Part shown: positions 1 through 7,307 of the stretch, one piece after another
Layout: the number at the start of each line of letters is the position of its first letter
Position numbering within the stretch: position 1 is the stretch's first letter
From: a virus
Strand: one strand, 5' to 3'
Virus record (IMG/VR): IMGVR_UViG_3300035681_000093
Span: 1-30,181 of that record
DNA: 30,181 nucleotides
Position numbers and translations under genes: made by a program
Notes under the pieces: generated by a model
Told to the model about the DNA's origin: nothing
Database searches by the model: none
Seen by the model: only the letters and a program-made list of their open reading frames with translations

Positions 1-144
1 TTTATGTGGATCGTCGATCATTCAGAGATGACGCTTCAGAGAATGGAGCAGACCCAACCCGGAACGATTACGATCTATGCTGAGAAGCGGATGGTCTCGA
101 CCGTTCGTGATGTAACTGCTGGCGTTCGGCTCATTGGAACTTAA
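1..144 (+). CDS. C-terminal end of probable major capsid protein (partial)
   Basis: An open frame enters from the left edge and stops at the TAA at 142-144, giving the last 47 residues. The end contains TITIYAEKRMVSTVRDV followed by AGVRLIGT. An aromatic-Ala-x-Lys-Arg strand, then a V-x-D-x-x-A-x-x-L close, is typical of the last strands of HK97-fold major capsid proteins. The next gene is a gp6-like connector, the usual neighbour after the capsid gene in HK97/lambda-type phages. That context is the main support; the visible fragment is too short to be decisive, and another head protein is possible. Confidence 0.5.
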   Translation, partial: FMWIVDHSEMTLQRMEQTQPGTITIYAEKRMVSTVRDVTAGVRLIGT

Positions 145-146
145 TC

Positions 147-791
147 ATGCCTAGCCAACTGCAAGGTAACTTCGGAGCGGGTTCTAGAAACCCGTTCAAC
201 TACTCGAAGGTCATTCAGAGCACCCGAGATCCGGTTACTCAATGGCTGACGTTTGAGGAAATAACCAATCAGTTGAATTTGTTTCAGGACGAATCGCAAG
301 ACGATTATCTAAGTCAGTTAGAACTCGCTACAAGAATGGCGATTGAGGACTACTTAGGTGTCCCAATCTTCAATGTGACGTATCAGGCCTCTTACATGAT
401 CTCAGGGCTTATGGCTGCACCTGTAAGCCTTGATCTACCCGAAGTCTCGCAGAACGGCGTGACAATAAATTGGATCAAGTATTACAACGACCTAAATCCT
501 CCGGTCTTAACGACGATCACAAGCTCAAACTATTACTACGATCCAACAGGGAATAAAGTTGTTCTCTTCGAGGTTCCCAACAATATCAACACTTATGTGA
601 CTGCGCCAATGCTTTGTCAGTACACCTTACAAGGCTCGGTAATCGGTCAGTATCCCGTTGTCAAACAAGCGGGGCTCATGCTTCTCACTCACTTGTACAA
701 CAACCGCTCGGCCACATCCGCTGAGAATCTAAAACAGATTCCTTTTGCAGTGGATCAGCTTTTGCGCGTGTACAAGCCACTCGTAATGTGA
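147..791 (+). CDS. Head-tail connector protein (HK97 gp6-like)
   Basis: This 214-residue protein looks like the gp6/YqbG-type connector that forms a ring under the portal and joins head to tail. From about residue 35 it shows the family pattern of a helical start: LTFEEI, then an acidic stretch, then LATRMAIEDYLGVPI, in which the ED-x-L-G motif is characteristic. A long beta-rich middle follows, and a C-terminal helical segment (VKQAGLMLLTHLYNNR) matches the conserved A-x-L-x-L-x-x-x-L-Y-x-N-R end of the family. It starts 2 bases after the capsid stop, without a strong Shine-Dalgarno sequence, so translation is probably coupled. The family usually runs 100-200 residues; the extra length is in the middle. 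Confidence 0.8.
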   Translation: MPSQLQGNFGAGSRNPFNYSKVIQSTRDPVTQWLTFEEITNQLNLFQDESQDDYLSQLELATRMAIEDYLGVPIFNVTYQASYMISGLMAAPVSLDLPEVSQNGVTINWIKYYNDLNPPVLTTITSSNYYYDPTGNKVVLFEVPNNINTYVTAPMLCQYTLQGSVIGQYPVVKQAGLMLLTHLYNNRSATSAENLKQIPFAVDQLLRVYKPLVM

Positions 792-798
792 GCTAAGA

Positions 799-1140
799 AT
801 GGTCTTACGCGTCGACGAGATAAGCATTAATAATCTGTCGTTCACCATCACGAATTTAGGTGAGCAAACGACAGTCGAGACGCTGTGGTTTAAGACGCGA
901 GCAAAAACTAAGTCGGTTCACAATCGGATTCGCACGCTAGAGAAGTTCAGGCAATACGACAACATGATGGACTTCATTGTGAACTACACGCCGAATATGC
1001 GGACGATCTCGGATAATCAAGAGGATTACTCGATTACGTTTAGAGGTAACAGTTGGCGAATCGCAGAGGTTTACGAGCACGACGACAGACAATGGGTCTC
1101 GCTGACTTGTTACAGAAACGAACCTAGCGTGGCGGTCTGA
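799..1140 (+). CDS. Head-tail adaptor (SPP1 gp16 / phage head-tail joining family)
   Basis: A 113-residue protein with the pattern of the small beta-barrel head-tail joining proteins. There is an early stretch with RAKTKSVHNRIRTLEKFRQ, a central strand (MDFIVNYTPNMRTISDNQE), and the closing YSITFRGNSWRIAEVYEHDD followed by WVSLTCYRNE. The W/Y-R-I-x-x-V-x-x-x-D and final Leu-x-Cys strand are family hallmarks. It sits directly between the gp6-like connector and the tail terminator, where this protein is found in HK97- and SPP1-like phages. It would add to the connector ring and form the surface onto which the tail docks. Confidence 0.75.
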   Translation: MVLRVDEISINNLSFTITNLGEQTTVETLWFKTRAKTKSVHNRIRTLEKFRQYDNMMDFIVNYTPNMRTISDNQEDYSITFRGNSWRIAEVYEHDDRQWVSLTCYRNEPSVAV

Positions 1141-1141
1141 T

Positions 1142-1546
1142 ATGGGGCAAAATAGCGCGGTTGTTTATGCTCAGGCGATACAAGCGCAACTAGTCACAGT
1201 TTGTACGCCGACTCCAGTTTATGCAGTGTTTAACCGTAACTTTGCAAGCGAACCGACTTTTGTAACGTGGCAACTCAGAGACGTTCATCAGCCGGTGTAT
1301 ACGGGGCCGCAGTCGGTGAAGGGTATAGATCGACCGGTGTTTCAGGCTACAGTGTTTGCTCAGTTGATGGCGAATTGTTTTAGTAAGGCGCAGCAGATTG
1401 TGGATGCGCTACACGGTTATCAAGGTACTTTCGGCGGTCTTTTTTTTGTGTCAAAGGTCGATGTAGATTGGCTCTTTCACACATACGACAATGACAGCAA
1501 ATTAAATCAAATCGTTCTTGATTGCACTTTAGACATTCCTGCGTGA
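1142..1546 (+). CDS. Tail terminator / tail completion protein (DUF3168-like)
   Basis: A 134-residue protein ending in the pattern of DUF3168/lambda gpU-type tail terminators. A strand with FVTWQLRDVHQPVYTGPQSV is followed by VFQATVFAQLMANCFSKAQQI and VDALHGYQGTFGG, then a late strand (DVDWLFHTYDNDSKLNQIVL) and a short DCTLDI end. The order 'strand, V-x-V-x-x-x-x, helix with A-x-x-I-V-x-A-L, strand, D-x-x-x-x-x-x-x-D-F' is shared by these proteins, which cap the finished tail tube and bind the head connector. The ATG lies one base after the preceding TGA. Its place just before the tail tube gene supports the call. Confidence 0.65.
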   Translation: MGQNSAVVYAQAIQAQLVTVCTPTPVYAVFNRNFASEPTFVTWQLRDVHQPVYTGPQSVKGIDRPVFQATVFAQLMANCFSKAQQIVDALHGYQGTFGGLFFVSKVDVDWLFHTYDNDSKLNQIVLDCTLDIPA

Positions 1547-1554
1547 GGTGAAAA

Positions 1555-2049
1555 ATGGCTCTTCCTAATAAAGTTTTACCCGGCTTTAGCGCCTCGCTCT
1601 ATTGCCAACCAACTGCAACCCCAACCCCGCTAACGACTGCAAACCTTTCTGTGGTTGCAAGCGTCGCGGCTATCGCTGTCTCAGCCAATCTTGTGCCTGT
1701 AGAGGCGATTCCTGCATTCGGGCAAGATGATGCGGTTGCTAACTTCTCGGTCGCTGGCTCGCGTCAATCTGACAAGATCCCCGTTCAGTCTGCGCCTACA
1801 AGCATGACGGTGGTAGCGGCGTGGAATCCTGCCGACACTAACCTTCTTTTGCTTCGCGGCGATGCGTACAACGGCACGATTGATCGCACGTTTGTTATCG
1901 CAGCAACGGATGGCACAAACATCGTTTACTACGCTTTCAACGGACGTGTAAGCCAGTGGACGGTTGATCCTGCTCCCGGTGCTGAAGCTAAGGTGACATT
2001 CACCATTCATCCGAGGGGTAATCAATATGGCTGGTCAAACAATGTCTGA
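1555..2049 (+). CDS. Major tail protein (tail tube subunit)
   Basis: A 164-residue beta-rich protein placed right after the tail terminator and before the tail chaperone pair, which is the standard place of the tail tube gene. It has a low-complexity Thr/Ala/Val N-terminal third (PTATPTPLTTANLSVV), then DDAVANFSVAGSRQSDKIPV and a stretch with MTVVAAWNPADTNLLLLRGD. It ends with GRVSQWTVDPAPGAEAKVTF and a short TIHPRG close. The last part resembles tube proteins, where a strand describing a colour-neutral G-x-V-x-x-x-x-x-x-x-x-G turn precedes the end. A good ribosome site (GAGGTG) lies 5 bases before the ATG, consistent with high expression. The assignment rests mainly on order and composition. 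Confidence 0.65.
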   Translation: MALPNKVLPGFSASLYCQPTATPTPLTTANLSVVASVAAIAVSANLVPVEAIPAFGQDDAVANFSVAGSRQSDKIPVQSAPTSMTVVAAWNPADTNLLLLRGDAYNGTIDRTFVIAATDGTNIVYYAFNGRVSQWTVDPAPGAEAKVTFTIHPRGNQYGWSNNV

Positions 2050-2206
2050 TTTTCTTGAGGGCATGAAGGGATACCACGGCGATCTCCACCAGTACGCTAA
2101 AGGCCATCCCTTTACCCTTCAAGAGGTGGATGCCGCCTTACAGGAAGCCGAAGCCGATGAAGCTGTTTGTCTCAACGTGATGAGGCAATATGCAGCGAGC
2201 GAGTGA
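2027..2206 (+). CDS. Small unknown protein after the tail tube
   Basis: A 59-residue frame not recognised as any family. It starts inside the end of the tail tube gene (23-base overlap, different frame) and has a strong ribosome site (GAGGGG at 2013-2018) 8 bases before the ATG. It ends inside the start of the next small gene (17-base overlap), so all three look translationally coupled. The product is acidic and probably helical, with EVDAALQEAEADEAVCLNVM near its end. Two small genes here occupy the spot where some siphophages keep extra tail assembly factors; a role in tail assembly is an inference from place only. Confidence 0.55.
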   Translation: MAGQTMSDFLEGMKGYHGDLHQYAKGHPFTLQEVDAALQEAEADEAVCLNVMRQYAASE

Positions 2207-2420
2207 CGATTTACTGAGCTATCTAATTACTCAGGCTCAAACCGGTGCTAAGAACTGGTTTGGGTATCCACAACAACGGCTCATCAACATTTCGCTGTGC
2301 CATCAGATTGCAGCTAATCACGCGGACTGCATGTCACCGGATGAAATAGTTGATTACGTCCTGAAACTAAACGATCAGATCTTCAAGCGCATCGTCACCA
2401 ATGCCAACGATAGAGGTTAA
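2190..2420 (+). CDS. Small unknown protein in the tail module
   Basis: A 76-residue protein of unknown function. It overlaps the preceding small gene by 17 bases and the HK97 gp10-like gene by 20 bases, both in other frames, so it belongs to the same coupled late message. It seems helical: DDLLSYLITQAQTGAKNWFG at the front and a second helix, VDYVLKLNDQIFKRIV, at the back. There is no signal peptide or membrane segment. No family is recognised; its position implies a tail-related or assembly role, but nothing in the sequence proves it. Confidence 0.55.
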   Translation: MQRASDDLLSYLITQAQTGAKNWFGYPQQRLINISLCHQIAANHADCMSPDEIVDYVLKLNDQIFKRIVTNANDRG

Positions 2421-2874
2421 AGGTCTAAAAGAATTTGAGAGAGTTCTTTTAGATCTACAAGAGGAATTTGGCACAACAAAAGCCAAACGAGCTCTTATAC
2501 CGGCTCTCAGAGAAGCTATGGAGGCAGCCAAAACAAAAATTAAGGCTGGCGCACCCGTAGATACCGGGAAACTGAAGATCAAGATCAGAAAGGGCGCAAA
2601 GGTTGCCACTGGCAAAGATAAAAAGCGCAAGTATCTTTCGCCCAATACCGTTGCGTTCGGTTATGTCGATGTTGGTGTTAATTACAAGGATGAGAAAGGC
2701 GAATATAGACCCGCAGCAGAGGCTATGGAATACGGCACTGCAAAAACACCGGGCAAGCCTTTTATCAGGAATAACTTTCAATCTGCCGTTCCACAAGTTC
2801 TAGCGTCGCTTGCGGAGCGTCTCGGTAAAAATTTAGACGCGTGGGCATCAAAACAAAGGTCAAAGACAAAATGA
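2401..2874 (+). CDS. HK97 gp10-like tail/head-tail component
   Basis: A 157-residue protein with the HK97 gp10/minor capsid pattern. It opens with a short strand (TIEVKGLKEFERVLLDLQEE), then a helix ending in AAKTKIKAGAPVDTGKLK. The P-V-D-T-G-x-L motif at about residues 51-57 is the family signature. Late in the protein are AEAMEYGTAKTPGKPFIR and a C-terminal helix; the E-Y-G-T-x-x-x-x-x-x-P-F-x-R motif is the second hallmark. In most relatives the gene sits before the tail terminator, but here it follows the tail tube gene. It overlaps the next gene by ATGA at 2871-2874. Confidence 0.85.
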   Translation: MPTIEVKGLKEFERVLLDLQEEFGTTKAKRALIPALREAMEAAKTKIKAGAPVDTGKLKIKIRKGAKVATGKDKKRKYLSPNTVAFGYVDVGVNYKDEKGEYRPAAEAMEYGTAKTPGKPFIRNNFQSAVPQVLASLAERLGKNLDAWASKQRSKTK

Positions 2875-3332
2875 AATTACAAGAAAGATTGGGTGGTTTT
2901 CAGCGGCAAAAATATCGACAGATCAAGTTTGGCGATCAAAATCTTGAGGTCTATTTGCCGACCAGAAACGAGATGAAAAACTTGATGGACAAGCTCAAGA
3001 AGCCTCCTCAAGAACTTATCGACGGCGAATATAAAACGCTTATAGATTCGCTGTGGCAGTTTTGCAGCCCCACTGATGATGGCATAGAAGTATTGGAAAA
3101 TGACGTTAAGGTGCAGGGCGTGAGCATGAAGTCAACAGCAAGATTCACGGCCATCAAAAAGATGCGTGAAATTGCGATGATTTCTCTAGTCGGATTCAAG
3201 GAAGGCGACGATTTGTTTGCCCTTTCTTACGAGGACATCGCAGACACGCTATCCGAGGTTGAGATAACGGAGCTTGTGAAATCCATTGAGTCTGTTGTCA
3301 ATCCTGATTACGAGACAACGAAAAAAAACTGA
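2871..3332 (+). CDS. Tail assembly chaperone, short form (lambda gpG-like)
   Basis: This 153-residue zero-frame product is placed between the tail tube region and the tape measure gene, as lambda G is. I chose the ATG at 2871 because it overlaps the preceding stop as ATGA; a longer frame from 2841 would run further into the upstream gene. The protein is charged and helical, for example YLPTRNEMKNLMDKLKKPPQ. The last codons before its TGA are AAA AAA AAC, a classic slippery run. Ribosomes that stay in frame make this short form, and a fraction slips to make the longer GT-type form. Both are known in the family to coat the tape measure and recruit tube subunits. Similarity to lambda G is in size, place and frameshift rather than sequence. 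Confidence 0.75.
   Translation: MKLQERLGGFQRQKYRQIKFGDQNLEVYLPTRNEMKNLMDKLKKPPQELIDGEYKTLIDSLWQFCSPTDDGIEVLENDVKVQGVSMKSTARFTAIKKMREIAMISLVGFKEGDDLFALSYEDIADTLSEVEITELVKSIESVVNPDYETTKKN
3323..3329 (+). promoter_or_regulatory. Programmed -1 ribosomal frameshift site (A AAA AAC)
   Basis: The heptamer A AAA AAC fits X XXY YYZ exactly in the reading frame of the chaperone gene and lies immediately before its TGA stop at 3330-3332. After a -1 slip the next codon is CTG at 3329. That frame is open to the TAA at 3695-3697 with no stop, whereas the zero frame ends at once. I see only a weak 4-bp stem downstream (TATC/GATA at 3343-3354) and no obvious stimulatory structure. Confidence 0.85.
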
Positions 3333-3697
3333 CAGGGTCGCTATATCACCAGATAAGGGCTGCGGCAATCTTTAACGGTCAAAGCCCGGAAGTATTTGAT
3401 AGTCTTGATGTAGCGACCGTTCAAGCATTAGAATTGATGTGGCGCGACGGATTGATCGGTGGAAGGCAAAACCTGATCTTTATGTCGCATCTGATGTCGT
3501 TGGTTTATAACTTTGCTGCTTCGTGGTCAAAAGGAGCGAAAACATCTAAGCCGACCGAGTTCTTCCCGCATTTGGAGGAATACTTTATCCCTCCAGAAAA
3601 CATGACAAGACAAGAGCGTGACTTTTTAACGTTCACCACTTTGCCGGGATTCAAGGCAGAGTATCTGGAAATACTAGGGGGAAATCGTGGCCGGTAA
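3329..3697 (+). CDS. Frameshift extension of the tail chaperone (T part of GT)
   Basis: This frame is open for 122 codons directly after the slippery site and has no ribosome site or start codon near its beginning; the first ATG is only at 3434. It is therefore best read as the C-terminal part of a fused product of about 275 residues (153 from the short form plus 122). Lambda gpG and gpGT are 140 and 279 residues, so the sizes match well. The extension carries ALELMWRDGLIGGRQNLIFM, then a proline/aromatic stretch, FFPHLEEYFIPPENM. In lambda the T domain binds the tail tube protein while G binds the tape measure. The stop overlaps the tape measure start by 11 bases. Confidence 0.8.
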   Translation: MTGSLYHQIRAAAIFNGQSPEVFDSLDVATVQALELMWRDGLIGGRQNLIFMSHLMSLVYNFAASWSKGAKTSKPTEFFPHLEEYFIPPENMTRQERDFLTFTTLPGFKAEYLEILGGNRGR

Positions 3698-5579
3698 GAT
3701 GATTGCAGCGCTGCAAGTTGGTCTAGGACTTGAAAGCGCAGAGTTTAAGAAAAATGCCGACGAAGCCAAACGTAAAGCTCAAGAGCTCGGCCAATCATTT
3801 AAGAATATCGAGCAGCAGACTAAAGGCTACGATGACTCGCTGAAAAGCGCGGGTAATTCTCAGAAACAGTTTGCCGATCAAGCAAGAAATATAGGCTATC
3901 AGGTTCAAGACTTTGCGGTGCAAGTTGGATCTGGACAAAGCGCACTTACTGCACTGGGACAACAGCTTCCACAATTACTTTCTGGCTTTGGTCTAGTCGG
4001 TGTCATCTTAGGGACGTTGGCTGCGGTTGCCATCCCTGCATTCAAGGCGGCGCTTGTTGCGATGGGTGTCGAGCTGAGATCGCTTCAGCAGATCCTTGAG
4101 GATGTAGATAACGCTGGAAAAGCGTTTACGGACATGAACGACAAAGCTGGAATGTCGTTGAAAGAGCTGTCCGAGATCTACAACGAGGATGCAGCACCAG
4201 CCCTGCAAAAGCTCTACGAGCAGATGCGGAATTTATCGGGCATGAAGTTTGGCGACGAGATCAAATCGTCCGCTAAAGCTCTAGGCGACGAATACAACAA
4301 ATTCTTTTTCGGTCTTATTCCTAAGACGGCAGGATGGGCTGCAAGCTCTTTAGCAAAAGATCTAAACGTTGCTGAGGATGAGGCTGGAAGACTTTTAAAC
4401 ACGCTGAAGGGGCTTGAATCTGGTTCGGCTTCTATACAGAGCGTCAGGAACTATGTAACGGGCTTGCAGATTGATTTAAGCAAGGCTACGGACGAAGGAA
4501 GAAAGTGGTTCACACAGTTTATGGGCTTTTACACAAAAGCCACGGAAGCCACAGAGAAACTAACTTCAGCGCAAAGCAGTGCAATTAGAGAGGGTCGGAA
4601 AAACATTGAGTCTGCTGGTAAAGCCGCGCAAAGCTATTTAGAGAACCTAAACAAAGAGATTCGCCGTCTTGTTGAAGGCGAGGAAATGTCCTCAATGTTT
4701 GAGGCTAGAAAAGCCGCAGGCGAAGCTGGCGTTAAGAAGATGACCATCTTGATTTCGCTGAAGCTAGATAAATCAACCAGCGACACGATGGAGAATGTTT
4801 TTGACAAGATCAGAACCGAGACCGAAAAAGCGATGGGCGCTGACCGTAAGGAACTGGTCAAAGACTTTGTCGACGAAGTCTCTAGCGCAGGAAAGAAACT
4901 GGCAAAGGATGCTGATGAATGGGCGTATTGGAGAAAGCAAGTAGATGGTGCGCTTTCACCATTACAGATTCTTGAGAATCGAGTGCAGAGTCTTGATGAG
5001 GCGTTTGAAAAAGGATTTGTTAACGCTAAAGAGTATTACATGATCTTAGGTAAAGCATTTGAGGATTACAACAAGAGCATGAAGCCTGCAAAAACCGAAA
5101 TGGAACTCATGCTTGAGGATCTTCGGGATGGGTTCAAGAGCTTAGGCGCTGAGATTGTTGGTGCGTTTGGTTCTGGCCGTAAGGCAACTGATGCGTTTAA
5201 GAATGTGCTTTCTAGTCTGTTGCAAAAATTCGCCTCACGATCACTCAATAATTTGTTTGACGCAATCTTTCCTAAATCAGATGCTAGCGCGGGTATGTTG
5301 AGCAGTTTTTTCAATATGTTTCGAGCAAATGGAGGCCCTGTAACATCTGGAGAGCCTTATATCGTAGGGGAAAAAGGCCCTGAGCTTTTTGTTCCTAGAG
5401 CAAGCGGAACAATCGTTCCTAACGGCATGATGGCTCAAGCTGGCTCAACGGTTGTCAACTACAACATTCAAGCTATCGACGTAAAGTCTTTTGAGGATCG
5501 GCTTTTAGGCAGTTCTAAGGCTGTGTGGGCGGCGAATCAATACGCCAACAAATCATTAAGCGTCCGAGGTAGAACATGA
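3687..5579 (+). CDS. Tail tape measure protein
   Basis: A 630-residue protein starting at GTG, with a strong AGGGGG ribosome site 5 bases upstream and overlapping the frameshift product. The N-terminal 70 residues are a charged helix (KNADEAKRKAQELGQSFKNI). Residues about 85-125 hold a hydrophobic segment with LVGVILGTLAAVAIPAF, and long helical and coiled regions follow. Near residue 547 comes ANGGPVTSGEPYIVGEKGPE, then LFVPRASGTIVPN. This G-G-x-V-x-x-x-x-P-Y-I-V-G-E-x-G-P-E-x-F-x-P motif is a well-known C-terminal signature of lambda-like tape measures. Tape measures set tail length at roughly 0.15 nm per residue, so a tail near 95 nm is expected. The hydrophobic segment is the likely membrane-active part during DNA entry. 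Confidence 0.93.
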   Translation: MAGKMIAALQVGLGLESAEFKKNADEAKRKAQELGQSFKNIEQQTKGYDDSLKSAGNSQKQFADQARNIGYQVQDFAVQVGSGQSALTALGQQLPQLLSGFGLVGVILGTLAAVAIPAFKAALVAMGVELRSLQQILEDVDNAGKAFTDMNDKAGMSLKELSEIYNEDAAPALQKLYEQMRNLSGMKFGDEIKSSAKALGDEYNKFFFGLIPKTAGWAASSLAKDLNVAEDEAGRLLNTLKGLESGSASIQSVRNYVTGLQIDLSKATDEGRKWFTQFMGFYTKATEATEKLTSAQSSAIREGRKNIESAGKAAQSYLENLNKEIRRLVEGEEMSSMFEARKAAGEAGVKKMTILISLKLDKSTSDTMENVFDKIRTETEKAMGADRKELVKDFVDEVSSAGKKLAKDADEWAYWRKQVDGALSPLQILENRVQSLDEAFEKGFVNAKEYYMILGKAFEDYNKSMKPAKTEMELMLEDLRDGFKSLGAEIVGAFGSGRKATDAFKNVLSSLLQKFASRSLNNLFDAIFPKSDASAGMLSSFFNMFRANGGPVTSGEPYIVGEKGPELFVPRASGTIVPNGMMAQAGSTVVNYNIQAIDVKSFEDRLLGSSKAVWAANQYANKSLSVRGRT

Positions 5580-6223
5580 GCTTCCAGACCATTCTAGACA
5601 TTTCGCAAAGCATCACGGTTAATAACCGAAGGATGGTTGGGCAGCAATACTCACGCTCTGGACAAGTTAGAACGGCTCTGTATGTCACAGCAGTTCCGTG
5701 GGTGTTTACAGTCAAGCCTCACTCTTATCTGTACTACCCTCAAGTAAGAGATGTTATCCAGACGATTGATAACTTAGACCGACAAACCGCAGCGAACATC
5801 ACGTTCAACACTACAACGCTTCAATGGTTCACCGAGTACAAAGGTGGTCTCACTTCAGGACAAGCCTCGGCGTTAACGCTTGCGAGCGTTCCTGCTCCTA
5901 ACGCGACAACGATCTCAGTCGGCAATCTTCCTGCGGTTGCATCCTCGACAGTTGTATTCGCTGCGGGAGACTTCCTTCAGATCGGAAACTATCCATATAA
6001 AGTCACAGCACAGGTCTTGAGAGGCTCAGGATCGACCGTTAGCGTTACATTACACCGACCAGTGATAGGAACTCCATCCACCGGAACTTTGACGGCTGTA
6101 GGCGCTGCCTGCACGTTTAATGTTGTGGCTGAGACATGCCCGACTTACACTCTAAGACCAATGACAAGCGGCGCATTTGTCGATTGGGATAACGACTTTG
6201 TTTTCAGGGAAAACGTCCAATGA
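5576..6223 (+). CDS. Tail-tip protein after the tape measure (distal tail / gpM-like position)
   Basis: A 215-residue beta-rich protein starting in an ATGA overlap with the tape measure stop. It has an early strand with SITVNNRRMVGQQYSRSGQV and a conserved-looking VPWVFTVKPHSYLYYPQVRD. A Ser/Thr/Ala-rich middle contains FAAGDFLQIGNYPYKVTAQV, and the protein ends with YTLRPMTSGAFVDWDNDFVF. The pattern F-x-x-G-D-F-I-Q-x-G-x-x-x-Y-x-V is seen in small tail-tip proteins of many siphophages. Gene order (tape measure, this gene, DUF2163-like gene, tip protein J) puts it at the lambda M position, where it would form the ring at the tail's distal end. Confidence 0.6.
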   Translation: MSFQTILDISQSITVNNRRMVGQQYSRSGQVRTALYVTAVPWVFTVKPHSYLYYPQVRDVIQTIDNLDRQTAANITFNTTTLQWFTEYKGGLTSGQASALTLASVPAPNATTISVGNLPAVASSTVVFAAGDFLQIGNYPYKVTAQVLRGSGSTVSVTLHRPVIGTPSTGTLTAVGAACTFNVVAETCPTYTLRPMTSGAFVDWDNDFVFRENVQ

Positions 6224-6870
6224 GCACAGCTATAGCGGCGCTTTCCTCAGCGTCAATCACGCATTCAGAATTCGTAAGGTTGGTCACTAGCACTAACACT
6301 TACACCTTTTGCAGTGCAGCAGCATCTATCACTGTTTCTGGGATCACGTTTACCGGATTGGGAAGCCTTCTTTCTGTCGGCGATGTGCAGAGAGATCTGA
6401 AAGCGACCTCTGATGACATGATTATTAGTCTGATAGGGATTGACCCGACCAACGTTTCTCTCATTCTTGCCAACAATATAAAAGGCTCAACGGTCGAGAT
6501 CTGGAGGGGATTCTTCGACTCTAATTACCAGATCATCACAAGCCCTACAACGCAGTTCTTCAAGCGTTATCAGGGGATTGTGAACAGTGTCAGTTTGAGT
6601 GAGGATTTCGATCAAGAGAACCGATCAAGAACGGTCAGCTGCTCAATCTCTTGCGCTTCGTTCAGAACCATCTTAGAAAATAAAATCTCTGGCATCAGGA
6701 CAAACCAGAATACATGGCGAGCAATTTATCCATCCGATGCGAGTATGGATCGAGTCGACGCAATCACCGGGCAATACTTTGACTTCGGCGCTCCCCCTCA
6801 GTCTGGAGGACTATCAGATCCCAATGCTGGATCGTCAGTCGAAGTGGACACATCAGGTGGTGGTTTATGA
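6220..6870 (+). CDS. Minor tail protein, gpL/DUF2163-like
   Basis: A 216-residue protein coupled to the previous gene through ATGA. It begins with the pattern of tip proteins that bind next to the hub: TYTFCSAAASITVSGITFTG, then LGSLLSVGDVQRDLKATSDD. The 'tight turn, G-x-L-x-x-I-G-x-x-x-x-x-x-x-x-x-x-x-x-x-x-S-L-x-G' arrangement is shared with DUF2163 and lambda gpL proteins. It continues with VEIWRGFFDSNYQII (the usual V-x-I-x-R-G-x-x-D), FKRYQGIVNSVSLSED, and a Cys-containing strand (SCSISCASF). The C-terminal WRAIYPSDASMDRV is typical. Lambda gpL carries an iron-sulfur cluster bound by four Cys; I see only three Cys, so a cluster is not supported. Confidence 0.65.
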   Translation: MSTAIAALSSASITHSEFVRLVTSTNTYTFCSAAASITVSGITFTGLGSLLSVGDVQRDLKATSDDMIISLIGIDPTNVSLILANNIKGSTVEIWRGFFDSNYQIITSPTTQFFKRYQGIVNSVSLSEDFDQENRSRTVSCSISCASFRTILENKISGIRTNQNTWRAIYPSDASMDRVDAITGQYFDFGAPPQSGGLSDPNAGSSVEVDTSGGGL

Positions 6871-7304
6871 GATACGCAACAAAATACGACATGCCCCATC
6901 TGTTAGAGATGATGAAAGAGTACGCAAAAGAGGCAGGCGTAAAAGCACTGCAAGAAAAACAGAACGAAGATCAAGTGAAAAACTTGTTCGATCAAATGAT
7001 GAACGGCAGAGGCTTTGTGCTTGTCGACGATAACCTGAGAGGATTTCTTGCGGCTTATGTCTCAAGGAACTTCTGGAACCGATACATACGAGAGCTTCAC
7101 GAAGTGGCGTGGTGGGTCATGCCTGAATACCGAAGCACAAGCGTCGGAGGTCGACTTTGGTTAAGGTTTAACCAGCTTGCTCAAAACCTTCTCGATCAAA
7201 AAAAGATAGACATTGTGTGTACAAGCCTAATGCCGTCCAGCCCTGAGATTGACTATACAAAATATAAATACAGACCTTTGCAAGCCACATTCTTTCGAGA
7301 GTAG
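6867..7304 (+). CDS. GNAT-like acetyltransferase in the tail-tip operon
   Basis: A 145-residue protein whose layout fits the GNAT fold. It has an N-terminal R-x-A-x-x-x-D-x-x-x-L-x-x-M start, then GRGFVLVDDNLRGFLAAYVS, then EVAWWVMPEYRSTSVGGRLW. The strand ending W-W-V-x-P-E-Y-R followed by S-x-x-G-G-R-L corresponds to the acetyl-CoA-binding R/Q-x-x-G-x-G/A loop before a helix, here FNQLAQNLLD. The start overlaps the gpL-like stop as ATGA, and the J-like gene follows after 3 bases. In lambda the genes here are K (peptidase) and I, and neither is present. The substrate is unknown; a virion or host protein is possible. Confidence 0.65.
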   Translation: MRYATKYDMPHLLEMMKEYAKEAGVKALQEKQNEDQVKNLFDQMMNGRGFVLVDDNLRGFLAAYVSRNFWNRYIRELHEVAWWVMPEYRSTSVGGRLWLRFNQLAQNLLDQKKIDIVCTSLMPSSPEIDYTKYKYRPLQATFFRE

Positions 7305-7307
7305 ATC

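Noticed and set aside
2841-2870. Longer start for the G-type chaperone
   Set aside because: It would lie inside the gp10-like gene. The ATG at 2871 makes an ATGA overlap, as is usual in this genome.
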